From Spirochaetota bacterium (GTDB lineage Bacteria; Spirochaetota; UBA4802; UBA5550), in contig JAJRXZ010000033.1 in NCBI GenBank assembly GCA_024276015.1, positions 62,001 to 126,000 on the forward strand: DNA of 64,000 bases, in the 5' to 3' direction. The notes under the pieces were generated by a model. That model was not told the DNA's origin and made no database searches. It saw only the letters and a program-made list of their open reading frames with translations. Shown one piece after another: positions 38,485-48,299 of this stretch. Made by a program: the position numbers and the translations under genes. Within the stretch, counting starts at the first letter, position 1. Each line of letters begins with the position of its first letter.

Positions 38485-39882
38485 ATGGATAAAAGAGTCG
38501 ACGTTGCAATAATCGGAGCCGGTACAGCAGGATTATCTGCTTTCAGCGAAGTTAAAAAATTTACCGAAAGCGTTGTTTTGATCAATCACGGGCAATACGG
38601 AACTACATGCGCAAGGATCGGGTGTATGCCTTCAAAAGTATTGATAGGGATTGCAAATGATTACCACAGGAGACATATTTTTAAAGAATCGGGGATTTTC
38701 GGCAGTGAAAAACTCAAAATCGATATCAAAGAGGTCATGAGAAGGGTGAGAGAGCTCCGGGATAGATTTACAGGAGGGGTATTAAAGACAATAGACAGAA
38801 TCGGCGACAAAAACATTAAAGGTTATGCAACTTTTGTTGAGCCCGCTGTTCTTGATATTGACAATAAATTTAAAGTTATATCAAAAAAAATCATTATTGC
38901 AGCAGGTTCCGAGCCGGTTGTTCCGGGATCATGGGAACGATTCGGTTCTAAGATCATTACCACAGATAATTTTTTCGAAGAAGAGACTTTTCCCGAAAAT
39001 ATCGGGATAATCGGAACCGGAGTGATCGGCCTCGAACTGGGTCTTGCTCTTTCAAAACTGGGAATTAATGTAAAGGCTGTTAACGGAGTTGAGCTTATGG
39101 GAGGCCTCACAGACCCTGTTGTAAATGATTATGCTCTGAAGATATTCAAAAATGATATGGATATACACATTAATGAAATGGCTTCTATAGATGAAATTAA
39201 CAACCGAATTAATATCCGGCTTAAGTCCGCTGATATTTCTGTGGACAAAATTATTGCAGCAATGGGCAGAAAACCGCGGATAAAGGGACTGGGGCTTGAA
39301 AAACTGGGAATTGAATTCAACAGCAAAGGACTGCCCGTCTATAATCCCTTTACAACTCGGATAAAGGGGATGCCCATATACCTCGCAGGCGACATTAACG
39401 GGGAACGCCCTCTTCTTCACGAAGCAGCCGACGAAGGGCATATTGCCGGATACAATGCCGTACATGAAAAAGATACGCCTTTTAAGAGGAGAACTCCCCT
39501 TGCGATCACTTTTTCCGAACCCAATATTGCAGCAGTCGGGAAAAGATATTCAGACTTGCAAAAAGGAGAATTTATAACCGGAGAAGCAACTTTTGAAAAA
39601 CAGGGCAGATCAATTATAATGTCCAGCAACAGCGGAATTTTAAGAATTTATGGAGAACCCTCCGACGGGAAAATCCTCGGCGCTGAAATGGCCGCTCCGC
39701 GCGGAGAACATCTTGCCCATCATATTTCATGGGCAATTCAGGCAGGCTTAACCGTATTTGATATGCTTTCCATGCCCTATTACCACCCTACTGTGGAAGA
39801 AGGGCTGCATACTGCTCTTAGAGACCTTGCAAAAAAAGTTCAGGGACCGAAACCGGAAACCGAACTGGTAATATTCCGATAG
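38485..39882 (+). CDS. Dihydrolipoamide dehydrogenase-like pyridine nucleotide-disulfide oxidoreductase
   Basis: DVAIIGAGTAGLSAF; redox motif CARIGCMPSK; YYHPTVEEGLHTALRDLAKK. Confidence 0.88.
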   Translation: MDKRVDVAIIGAGTAGLSAFSEVKKFTESVVLINHGQYGTTCARIGCMPSKVLIGIANDYHRRHIFKESGIFGSEKLKIDIKEVMRRVRELRDRFTGGVLKTIDRIGDKNIKGYATFVEPAVLDIDNKFKVISKKIIIAAGSEPVVPGSWERFGSKIITTDNFFEEETFPENIGIIGTGVIGLELGLALSKLGINVKAVNGVELMGGLTDPVVNDYALKIFKNDMDIHINEMASIDEINNRINIRLKSADISVDKIIAAMGRKPRIKGLGLEKLGIEFNSKGLPVYNPFTTRIKGMPIYLAGDINGERPLLHEAADEGHIAGYNAVHEKDTPFKRRTPLAITFSEPNIAAVGKRYSDLQKGEFITGEATFEKQGRSIIMSSNSGILRIYGEPSDGKILGAEMAAPRGEHLAHHISWAIQAGLTVFDMLSMPYYHPTVEEGLHTALRDLAKKVQGPKPETELVIFR

Positions 39883-39963
39883 ATTGTTTAAATTAATTCC
39901 GCCCAATACATGAGTAAGACAAAACCGAATCAGTAATTCGTCTGTCTGCCGGTAAATATGCTG

Positions 39964-40518
39964 TTACTCAATGATCAGTTTTGTTACATAAGGGGTTTTA
40001 GTATCATTTGAGCCATAGAAGCTCTTTTTATTTATCTCTTCAGCATCGGTATATGCTTCAACGATCCCAACAACATGCACAATCCCTGAAATGAGCACAA
40101 GGAGCCCCGATACTATGACTTTCGATCTGAAGTCAGGACCTTTGTTCTGTATAAAAGACCTGTAAAGATAATAACCGGATACAGAGTAACCTGTTCCTGT
40201 GGCAAGACAGAATACTATGCCTTTTAAGTCTTTTCTTAAATATATATGCCCTCCTCCGGGCACAACAAGGGACAGGAGACACGCCAGGCGGGGGTCCTTT
40301 TTCCGGGGTCTTCCTGCATAATTTCGGTTTTCAATTACTTTTCCGAAAAAATCATCTTCACCTGCCGATTCGCTTCTTTCTCTGACAGTCTCTTTTTTTT
40401 CAATTCCTTTTCTTCCGGCCTCTTCTTCCACAGTAATAGCTTTCAGCGCCGGTAAGAAGTAAAAATGCAGCATAAAAATCAGCAGCATAAAAAATGTAAT
40501 TCTCTTTTTATATTTCAT
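39964..40518 (-). CDS. Putative membrane protein with signal peptide (TM2/DUF5683-like)
   Basis: CLLSLVVPGGGHIYLRKDLKGIVFCLATGTGY. Confidence 0.55.
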   Translation of the reverse strand: MKYKKRITFFMLLIFMLHFYFLPALKAITVEEEAGRKGIEKKETVRERSESAGEDDFFGKVIENRNYAGRPRKKDPRLACLLSLVVPGGGHIYLRKDLKGIVFCLATGTGYSVSGYYLYRSFIQNKGPDFRSKVIVSGLLVLISGIVHVVGIVEAYTDAEEINKKSFYGSNDTKTPYVTKLIIE

Positions 40519-40552
40519 TTCTTGCCTCGTTAATAATATGAAGGATCATTTT

Positions 40553-41593
40553 TTATAAAAATGATACTCTGTTCCTGCCATTACGTTTAGAAATATATAA
40601 TGCCCTGTCAGCTCTTTCAATCAGATCATTTTTATTTTTATCGGCTTCAGGGTCCATCTGGGATATACCGATCGATACTGTAACACTCAGTTCTCTTTCA
40701 TCTATCTTTACTTTCCTGTGGGATACATTTTCTCTTATTCTCTCGGCAGCAATTAATGCTTCCATAATGTCTGTTTTCGGCATTATTATAGTAAACTCTT
40801 CCCCGCCATACCTTGCCGCGATATCCATGGGTCTTATATTTTCTATCAATACCTGAGCAACGTTTTTCAGCACGGAATCGCCTGCTCTGTGTCCATGTAT
40901 GTCGTTAAAATTTTTAAAGTAATCTATATCAGCCATGATAAGGGAGAGCGGTCTCTTATACTTCCTGGCCCTCTCAAATTCCTCAACAAGCGCCGTCTGA
41001 AAATAGTGATGTATCTTCAATTTTGTCATCATATCGGTAGTAGCCATCTCGTATAACCTGGCATTATGAATTGCAATCCCGGCCAACGATGCAACCTGAA
41101 GGAGATATTCCTTTTCGTTTTCCGTAAAATCACGCCTGTTTATCCTTTCGCCAAGTACCATAATTCCGTTTAATTCGCCTTTGCTTACAAGCGGAACGAT
41201 CAATGAAGGATTAAGCCGCTTTAAATTTTTAAAAGACGGTTCATCCTGAACATTTTTAAATTCGTCCATTGTAAAGCACTTAAAGCGGCTTTCGATCAAT
41301 CTGACTGTTCCTGACAGGGCAACAAGTTCATACTCTACAGAATGATCGATCTCAAAACCCTTATAATTTCTATGAAGTGTAAAATTATCAAAGCTGATCC
41401 CTTTCCTTAAAAAAATACCGGCCTTTAGAAGCTGCATATGCCCCATGCAGGTTAAAAGTATTGAATCTATAAGAGTATTATAATCGAGAGTGGAACTAAG
41501 ACCTTTGCTGATCTCAATGATCTGTTTAAGATCGTATATTTTACGTTCATACTGTTCAAGTTCTACAGGAAATTTCATTTCAGGATCAGGCAT
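40553..41593 (-). CDS. GAF-GGDEF diguanylate cyclase
   Basis: GAF-like N-terminus; ADIDYFKNFNDIHGHRAGDSVL...RPMDIAARYGGEEFTIIMP. Confidence 0.9.
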   Translation of the reverse strand: MPDPEMKFPVELEQYERKIYDLKQIIEISKGLSSTLDYNTLIDSILLTCMGHMQLLKAGIFLRKGISFDNFTLHRNYKGFEIDHSVEYELVALSGTVRLIESRFKCFTMDEFKNVQDEPSFKNLKRLNPSLIVPLVSKGELNGIMVLGERINRRDFTENEKEYLLQVASLAGIAIHNARLYEMATTDMMTKLKIHHYFQTALVEEFERARKYKRPLSLIMADIDYFKNFNDIHGHRAGDSVLKNVAQVLIENIRPMDIAARYGGEEFTIIMPKTDIMEALIAAERIRENVSHRKVKIDERELSVTVSIGISQMDPEADKNKNDLIERADRALYISKRNGRNRVSFL

Positions 41594-41621
41594 TATATTT
41601 CCCCGATTCAGTATAATAATA

Positions 41622-42347
41622 CTATGCTTTATTGACCAATTTAATTGCTTCCCCCAGGTCTATTTTTCCGTCATAGATCGCCTTACCGGTAATACACCCT
41701 TTAAGACCTTTGCCGCATAAATAGGATAATCTTTTTATATCCTCATAGGATGAAATTCCGCCCGAAGCAATTATACTGATACCTTTCACTTCCGACAAAA
41801 TTTTTTCATAAGCCGAAAAATTGGGCCCTTTTAACATACCGTCTGTTGAGATATCAGTATATATTGTCTCTTTTATACCGATTTTTTTCAACTCTTTTAT
41901 AAAATCGATCGCATTTATTTTTGTAGTACTTTTCCAGCCATGCGTTGCCACCATGGAATCTCTGGCATCAACGCCTGCAATAATATAATCTGAAAATTTG
42001 TCAATAAATCCTGAAAACTCTTCCTCAAGAAGAAGAGTCCCAAAAATGATCCTCTTAATGCCTGCATCAATATACCGGCCTGCAGACTCAATTGTTCTGA
42101 TACCGCCGCCGATCTCAATGGGGATGGAAACCGCTTTGGAGATCTCTATCACAAGCTCCATATTTACCGTATCCCCGGAAAAAGCCCCGTCCAGGTCAAC
42201 AACATGGATGAGCTGAGCACCCATATCCTCAAATCTCTTTGCCATATCCACCGGATCCGAAGAATAAACCGTTTCCTTATTCGGATCTCCCTGAAGAAGT
42301 CTCACGCAATTGCCCTTCTTAATATCTATTGCAGGTATGATCAGCAT
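41622..42347 (-). CDS. hisA: HisA: phosphoribosylformimino-5-aminoimidazole carboxamide ribotide isomerase
   Basis: LIIPAIDIKKGNCVRLLQGD; ELKKIGIKETIYTDISTDGMLKGPN; IASGGISS. Confidence 0.95.
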   Translation of the reverse strand: MLIIPAIDIKKGNCVRLLQGDPNKETVYSSDPVDMAKRFEDMGAQLIHVVDLDGAFSGDTVNMELVIEISKAVSIPIEIGGGIRTIESAGRYIDAGIKRIIFGTLLLEEEFSGFIDKFSDYIIAGVDARDSMVATHGWKSTTKINAIDFIKELKKIGIKETIYTDISTDGMLKGPNFSAYEKILSEVKGISIIASGGISSYEDIKRLSYLCGKGLKGCITGKAIYDGKIDLGEAIKLVNKA

Positions 42348-42952
42348 ACGTTCCTCACAAAGTTCTCAATTATTTTCAATCCCATATTATGGCTCTTCTC
42401 AGGATGAAACTGTGTAGCAATAAGATTTCCTTTCCCCACAATACAAGGGAATTTTATACCGTAATCGGCTTCGCCAAGCACCCAGCTTTTGTCGTTAATA
42501 ACCGGGTAGTATGAATGTATAAAATAAAAATATGTATCGGATGGTATCCCTTCTAAAAACTTTGAATCAGGTACAAGTTTAACCTGATTCCATCCCATGT
42601 GAGGCACCTTCAGACCGGGAACTTTGAAACGCAATACATTGCCCTCAATAATATTCAGTCCTTCGCGTAAACCGAACTCCTCGCTCGCAGAATACAAAAG
42701 CTGAAATCCAAGACATATTCCCAGAAAGTATCCGTCGTTATTAATGTAATCCAGAAGAGGTTCTATCCATCCCATTTTTTTCAAATTGTCCATCGCCATC
42801 CCGAATGCGCCGTCACCGGGCATGATCAGAGCGTCGGATCTCTCTATATCAAGGGGATCATGGGAAACTCTCACATGCTCGGTATACTTCTCAACAGCTT
42901 TAACAACGGACCTGAGATTCCCCATGCCGTAATCAATAACGGTGATCATCAA
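42341..42952 (-). CDS. hisH: HisH: imidazole glycerol phosphate synthase glutaminase subunit
   Basis: VIDYGMGNLRSVVKAVE; FLGICLGFQLLY; ATQFHPEKS. Confidence 0.95.
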   Translation of the reverse strand: MMITVIDYGMGNLRSVVKAVEKYTEHVRVSHDPLDIERSDALIMPGDGAFGMAMDNLKKMGWIEPLLDYINNDGYFLGICLGFQLLYSASEEFGLREGLNIIEGNVLRFKVPGLKVPHMGWNQVKLVPDSKFLEGIPSDTYFYFIHSYYPVINDKSWVLGEADYGIKFPCIVGKGNLIATQFHPEKSHNMGLKIIENFVRNVC

Positions 42953-43539
42953 AGAGATTCCTTTGTTGAAGGAATAATATTATTAAAGGATTCGTCAATA
43001 GTTGCAGCTTTGTAAATTGCCACACCAAGAGCTTTAAAGATGGACTCATGAATATGGTGCCTGTTTTCTCCGTTTAAAACATTCACATGGAGGTTTATCT
43101 CTGCATGCATGGCAAAAGATCTGAGAAATTCCAAAGTCAGTTCTTCGCTGTATTCCTTAATAACTCCTCTCAATTCAATACCGTTGTATTTAAAATAGGG
43201 TCTTCCGGAAAGATCAACTGCAGCCATAGTAAGCGCGTCATCCATGGGCAATATGGCATCGCCAAAACGTTTAATACCGGATTTATCTCCCAGCGCTTTA
43301 TTAAAGGCATTGCCCATACATATTCCTATATCTTCAACGGAATGATGATCGTCTATATCGATATCGCCCACACAATTCAGGTTCATACAGAACCTGCCGT
43401 GCCGTGACATTGAATTAAGCATATGGTCAAAGAAGGGGACGCCGCTCTTTATTCTCGATTTTTTCGTACTGGCAAGTTCCAGTTCAACCGATATATTTGT
43501 CTCGGACGTTATTCTGTTATCAACTGCTTTTCTGATCAT
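42949..43539 (-). CDS. hisB: HisB: imidazoleglycerol-phosphate dehydratase
   Basis: FFDHMLNSMSRHG...DIDIDDHHSVEDIGICMG; NRHHIHESIFKALG. Confidence 0.95.
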   Translation of the reverse strand: MIRKAVDNRITSETNISVELELASTKKSRIKSGVPFFDHMLNSMSRHGRFCMNLNCVGDIDIDDHHSVEDIGICMGNAFNKALGDKSGIKRFGDAILPMDDALTMAAVDLSGRPYFKYNGIELRGVIKEYSEELTLEFLRSFAMHAEINLHVNVLNGENRHHIHESIFKALGVAIYKAATIDESFNNIIPSTKESL

Positions 43540-43549
43540 AATAAACCGC

Positions 43550-46426
43550 CTAATATTCAAAACCTATACTAAAAATTATATCCTTTTTGCCTGTTGACTT
43601 TTTATAATAAGGCCAGGCATAGTCAAGTTTTATAATGATAATGGGATATATGGTAAACCTGAACCCGAATCCGTAACCTGCCTTCAGATCATCATACATT
43701 CCCGTTTCTTTGTCAATAAAATTATAATCATTATCCCATGCGGACCCCATATCGGCAAAAAGTACTCCGCCGATATTTCCTATGCCGAAAAAAAGAGGCC
43801 ACCCGAACTTTATCCCTTCAATAAAAATAAACCGGAATTCCGCATTAAATACAAACATATTTTTTCCTCTGTATTCAAGAAAGGGATGGCCTCTTACCGT
43901 ATTATATCCTCCGATATAGTATTTAAAGAAATAGCTCTCTTTTCCAAAAATTTTACCGCCGGTGCCCCTGAAAGCAAAAATATATTTCTTCCCAAGAAGA
44001 AAATATCTTCTCAAATCCGCGTCAAATTTTGAAAAGCTGCAGTCCTGCCCCGTAAGATCAAATGCATGTTCAAGACCGACTCTGCCTCTGAAACCGTCTG
44101 CCGGCACCATTCTTCCCCAAAGAACATTATCATAATTTAACGAAAGGGACAGAAGATTCAGGTTAGCATAAATATCGGGTCTGTTGCTCAATACTGAGAA
44201 ATCCTTTTCATATCTGCTTATAGTTGTCTGAATGTTAAACCTGAAAAACCTGCTGAAGGGATAACTGGCAACTCCGTATCCTCCGAAGCGATCCATAGAG
44301 ATCATACCGTAATTAACATTATGTATAATATCATTAACACTGCTGAGTGAATATATCCAGAAGGGATTTTTCTGCCTGAAAATCCCTATACCGAAATCCC
44401 ACCTGTGTTTTAAATAGTAGTAGGCTGCATCATAATTGTAAGAGCCCTCCCCGTCGGAACGTATGTAATTGGCAGTTAAAATTATTCTGTGATCTCCAAG
44501 GCGGTCGGAAAGTGTAAGAGTGCCGAAGCAGACAAGCCACTGAGAAGGCACTCCGAAGAACCCGAAAGAAAAGATATCCGATGTTATTGCGGGATTATAA
44601 TCCCCGAATACCGATTCGGCGAGAGGAAAATACGGATCGGGGAAACGGATCAGCGAATATTCGGTATCCCTTTTTTCTTCAGCCTTGATTTCAGACCCTT
44701 TACTCAGATCTTTTATAAAAATATCATATCCCGCATTCTGGTATGATACAAATGCTATTTTTTTGCTCTTTGGAAACCACCGCGGATAAAATACGCCTGA
44801 TAAAACATCCGTTATTTTTATGTTCTCTCCGGTTTTTAAGTTGTAAGTATAGGCATTGTATATTCCCGACCTGTTAGATATATAAATAATTTTCTCCCCG
44901 TCCGGAGAAATATCGGCCTGCAGATCGTTGCCGAAGCTTTTGATCAACAGCTCCGTTTTGCCGGTTTCGATGTTGATCTTATAGATGTTGTAAAAAGGGC
45001 GCTTCATCCCTTCGGCTTTTCTATTGGAAGAAAAGATAATATTTTTTTCGTCAATTATTCTCGGATATCTTTCAGTATAATTATCATCGGTAACTCTTTT
45101 CAATCTTTTCTTTCCCATATCATAGATATAGATATCAGCGGCACCATTCCCTGATCCGATAAAAACGATAAAACGCCCGTCCTTTGAGATCGCCGTATCC
45201 CGTATATCCCTCATAGGGAGAATTATTTCTTCTTTTATACTGCCCTTTACAGGGTCAAGCAGATAGATAACATCCCTGCCGTTTGATTGGGCAACAAAAG
45301 CAATAGTATTACTCTTTTGCGACCATGTTAAATAATTTGTCATTAAATGCATACCTTCAAAACGCGCGCCGCTGGCTCCTTTAATAAGCACTTTAATGTC
45401 CCTCTCCTTTTTCTTCTCTATTGATCTTATTACCAGACTGGGATATATATCTCTGTTGGTAATATAGGCTAACTTTTTCCCATCAGGCGATACAACGGGG
45501 CAGATATTCATTGAAGAGCGGGTTTTTTCATGAAATGTTATCTGTTCTCCTTCCTCGTCATCAAAATTTTTGTCCTTTACCAAATGGAAATATCTTTTTT
45601 TGTAAAACCTTATCCACTCCTTATTCAGGTCTTTAAGATCCTTCCCGGTATTGATCTTTAGTATTTCATCTATTTCATCTATGCTCAGTCCCCCCTCCAC
45701 CAGATCTCTAAAATCTTTGAAAAGCTCTCCGGCCCTTTCTCGCCCATACCTCTTTTCAAGAAAATAGAAGAAGGACTGCCCCTCTTTATATATCATATAA
45801 ATATTTCTTACTCTGAAAAGAGTCAGATCTTTAAGCGACGAATACTTTTCATTATAAAGAGCATCCCTCATAACCATATCTGCCGTTTCATCAAAGCCGA
45901 TTGAGAGATACTCCGCCATCCCTTCCGCTATCCAGAGTGGGATTACGTTGTGTGATAGTCTTGATATTTTCTCTCCGCTGCGGTCCGCAAAAAGGATATT
46001 AAACTGAAAAGCGTGAACTATCTCGTGAACGAGTACATGTCTGAAGTTGTCATCAGAACCCGTATACGGGATCACAACGCGGCTTTTCAGCGATTCCGTA
46101 AATCCCCCGGTGCCTTCGCCGACAATTGAAGGCATTATATTATTATTCTGAAAAGCTATATGGGACGGGAAAACGATAACAGGAACAGATTCGGTCAACT
46201 CATGCCGCAGATAATTGGAAATGTACACATAACCTTCTTCGGCAATATCCGCTGCTTTAAGACCAAGTTCTTCCATTCCCTCAGGATAGTGGATATCAAA
46301 ATGAATTGTCTTAATTATTTTCCATCTGTATGTCTCATAATTTACTTTATTCTTGCCGAAGGAATACAGAAAAGAAGGGGAAAATAATAAGGCTGCTATT
46401 AGTATATTTCCGTATCTTGAAATCAA
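43550..46426 (-). CDS. Outer-membrane protein: HExxH peptidase-MA-like domain + PD40/TolB-like propeller + C-terminal surface-antigen beta-barrel
   Basis: HVLVHEIVHAFQFN...WIAEGMAEYLS; repeats such as SPDGKKLAYITN, SPDGEKIIYISNRSG; C-terminal KYYIGGYNTVRGHPFLEYRGKNMFVFNAEFRF. Confidence 0.82.
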   Translation of the reverse strand: MISRYGNILIAALLFSPSFLYSFGKNKVNYETYRWKIIKTIHFDIHYPEGMEELGLKAADIAEEGYVYISNYLRHELTESVPVIVFPSHIAFQNNNIMPSIVGEGTGGFTESLKSRVVIPYTGSDDNFRHVLVHEIVHAFQFNILFADRSGEKISRLSHNVIPLWIAEGMAEYLSIGFDETADMVMRDALYNEKYSSLKDLTLFRVRNIYMIYKEGQSFFYFLEKRYGRERAGELFKDFRDLVEGGLSIDEIDEILKINTGKDLKDLNKEWIRFYKKRYFHLVKDKNFDDEEGEQITFHEKTRSSMNICPVVSPDGKKLAYITNRDIYPSLVIRSIEKKKERDIKVLIKGASGARFEGMHLMTNYLTWSQKSNTIAFVAQSNGRDVIYLLDPVKGSIKEEIILPMRDIRDTAISKDGRFIVFIGSGNGAADIYIYDMGKKRLKRVTDDNYTERYPRIIDEKNIIFSSNRKAEGMKRPFYNIYKINIETGKTELLIKSFGNDLQADISPDGEKIIYISNRSGIYNAYTYNLKTGENIKITDVLSGVFYPRWFPKSKKIAFVSYQNAGYDIFIKDLSKGSEIKAEEKRDTEYSLIRFPDPYFPLAESVFGDYNPAITSDIFSFGFFGVPSQWLVCFGTLTLSDRLGDHRIILTANYIRSDGEGSYNYDAAYYYLKHRWDFGIGIFRQKNPFWIYSLSSVNDIIHNVNYGMISMDRFGGYGVASYPFSRFFRFNIQTTISRYEKDFSVLSNRPDIYANLNLLSLSLNYDNVLWGRMVPADGFRGRVGLEHAFDLTGQDCSFSKFDADLRRYFLLGKKYIFAFRGTGGKIFGKESYFFKYYIGGYNTVRGHPFLEYRGKNMFVFNAEFRFIFIEGIKFGWPLFFGIGNIGGVLFADMGSAWDNDYNFIDKETGMYDDLKAGYGFGFRFTIYPIIIIKLDYAWPYYKKSTGKKDIIFSIGFEY

Positions 46427-46454
46427 TTTCTAACGAATTCTCAGTCCGGTGGTT

Positions 46455-47519
46455 TTAATCGTATTTACATAACTTTCCATCTGAATCATAACCGTAGATA
46501 AAACCCTTTTTCAATTCTTTTGACGCATACATTGCCTCGTCTGCCAGACGGATCAGTTCGGTATGGTTCTCAACATCATTAGGATAAGGATATGTAGCTA
46601 TTCCGATTGACAAGGAAAAATCAATAGTTCCCTTTAATTCTTTTTCTGCATCCGCTATTTTTGAAAAATCAAGTCCTCTGATCTGCTCTCTTATTCTCCT
46701 TGCCACAATTAAAGCGCTTTCATGAATTGTTTCCGGCAGAAAAAGACAAAATTCATCACCGCCGAATCTTGCTGCCAGGTCATAGGGCCTGATTATATAC
46801 TTTGACGATTCTCTTCTGCTGTCGGATATTACATAGAGTGATTCGTCAATAAAGGAACTGCTTATTTCTTTTAAAACATAATCTCCCGCGAGATGGCTGT
46901 ATTTATCATTGATCTCTTTGAAATTATCCCCGTCAAAAAAGATGACCGAAAGATAAGATCTGGCAAGATACATATTACTTCCGCCGGGTGAAATATTAAC
47001 ATTTTTCCTTTTGACTCTTTCAAATTCCGATTTCAGCCTCTCCTCAAAGGTCTTTCTGTTTAAAAGTCCTGTTAAACCGTCATATCCTGACATCTGAAAA
47101 CTTGTGGAATTTTTTACAATTGCAGATAGAGATTTTGCCCTGAGGGGCTTATTTAAAAAATAATATGCTCCTTTGTCCAGAACCGTATCGGATAATTGCT
47201 CATCCCCATATCCTGTAATTGCAATTATGGGAGTGGCTATATTTAATTTTGTTTTGACTTCGTCAAGAAAATTCAACCCGTTCTTTGTATCCGGTCTTTG
47301 TCCTTTTTTGTAAGGGATTGAAAGATCGAGCAAAATCGTATCCCAGTATGTTTTACGGATCAACTCAAGGGAACTCTCAATATTATCTGCAGTTTCAATA
47401 AAATAATGTTCACTCGAATTGTTCAGGATCCTTTTAATTATTCTCTGAACAGAAGTATCGTCATCTATTATTAAAATACTTAAATCACGTAAATTTTCTT
47501 TTAAATTAATTTTTTTCAT
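46455..47519 (-). CDS. REC-GGDEF response regulator diguanylate cyclase
   Basis: ILIIDDDTSVQRII...ILLDLSIP...FLNKPL; FDGDNFKEINDKYSHLAGDYVL; RPYDLAARFGGDEF. Confidence 0.92.
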   Translation of the reverse strand: MKKINLKENLRDLSILIIDDDTSVQRIIKRILNNSSEHYFIETADNIESSLELIRKTYWDTILLDLSIPYKKGQRPDTKNGLNFLDEVKTKLNIATPIIAITGYGDEQLSDTVLDKGAYYFLNKPLRAKSLSAIVKNSTSFQMSGYDGLTGLLNRKTFEERLKSEFERVKRKNVNISPGGSNMYLARSYLSVIFFDGDNFKEINDKYSHLAGDYVLKEISSSFIDESLYVISDSRRESSKYIIRPYDLAARFGGDEFCLFLPETIHESALIVARRIREQIRGLDFSKIADAEKELKGTIDFSLSIGIATYPYPNDVENHTELIRLADEAMYASKELKKGFIYGYDSDGKLCKYD

Positions 47520-47618
47520 AACAATAGGGAATAAACTCAGATCATAGAGTTAATTCATCTTCAATTTCCTGTTTCTACGGTATAAGGAAATTTTAATTAC
47601 TATTAATTTACTAAATAT

Positions 47619-48299
47619 TTATATTTTATCAAGAAAATAGAGAGATTTTATCTCATCCGACGATATTTTACCTTCTTGTATTATTGAAAGGTCTCCGTCA
47701 GTGAGATCAACGATGGTGGGGGAAGGATACTCTTTTATTAATTCGTCTATAATAATAACAAAACTTACCTTCCCAAGATATTCATTTATCAGCTTTTTTT
47801 CATCTCTGCCGAAATACCTGCCTGAATTAAACCCCCTGACCAATAACAGCGGCCTCTTGATCGATTCAACAAGTTCGTGAAGAAATTTATTCTTTGGGAT
47901 CAGCACATGAATCGAGCCGCTGTGCGATTGAGTCTCTTTTCTCCTTAATTTTACAACTACATTGCCGGGCCAAATCCTATGAAGAAAATCAAACCTGAAT
48001 TTATCAACAACAGCAATTTCATCGAGCATTTTAAAAGAAGATACTACGCTGACCATCTCTTCTCCTCTATTTTCTGCCCACTCCCGAAAACCTTTCTCAG
48101 CGTCCGCATTTGCCGCACATACCATCCCATAGACAAAATCAACGGGTAAACCTATTATCTCCCCTCTCTTCAGGGCATAAACAAGCATATTGTGCATATC
48201 CTCTTCTAATAATCCGCCCTTTTTCAGTTTCTTAATTGTAATTATATTATTCTTGTAAATTGTCACTTTTGCAGATACTCCCTTTACAGTAAATTTCAC
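47619..48299 (-). CDS. Divergent YrdC/Sua5-like domain protein (actual start may be nearer 48266)
   Basis: LKRGEIIGLPVDFVYGMVCAA...IWPGNVVVKLRRK...SPTIVDLTDGDLSIIQEG. Confidence 0.7.
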   Translation of the reverse strand: MKFTVKGVSAKVTIYKNNIITIKKLKKGGLLEEDMHNMLVYALKRGEIIGLPVDFVYGMVCAANADAEKGFREWAENRGEEMVSVVSSFKMLDEIAVVDKFRFDFLHRIWPGNVVVKLRRKETQSHSGSIHVLIPKNKFLHELVESIKRPLLLVRGFNSGRYFGRDEKKLINEYLGKVSFVIIIDELIKEYPSPTIVDLTDGDLSIIQEGKISSDEIKSLYFLDKI

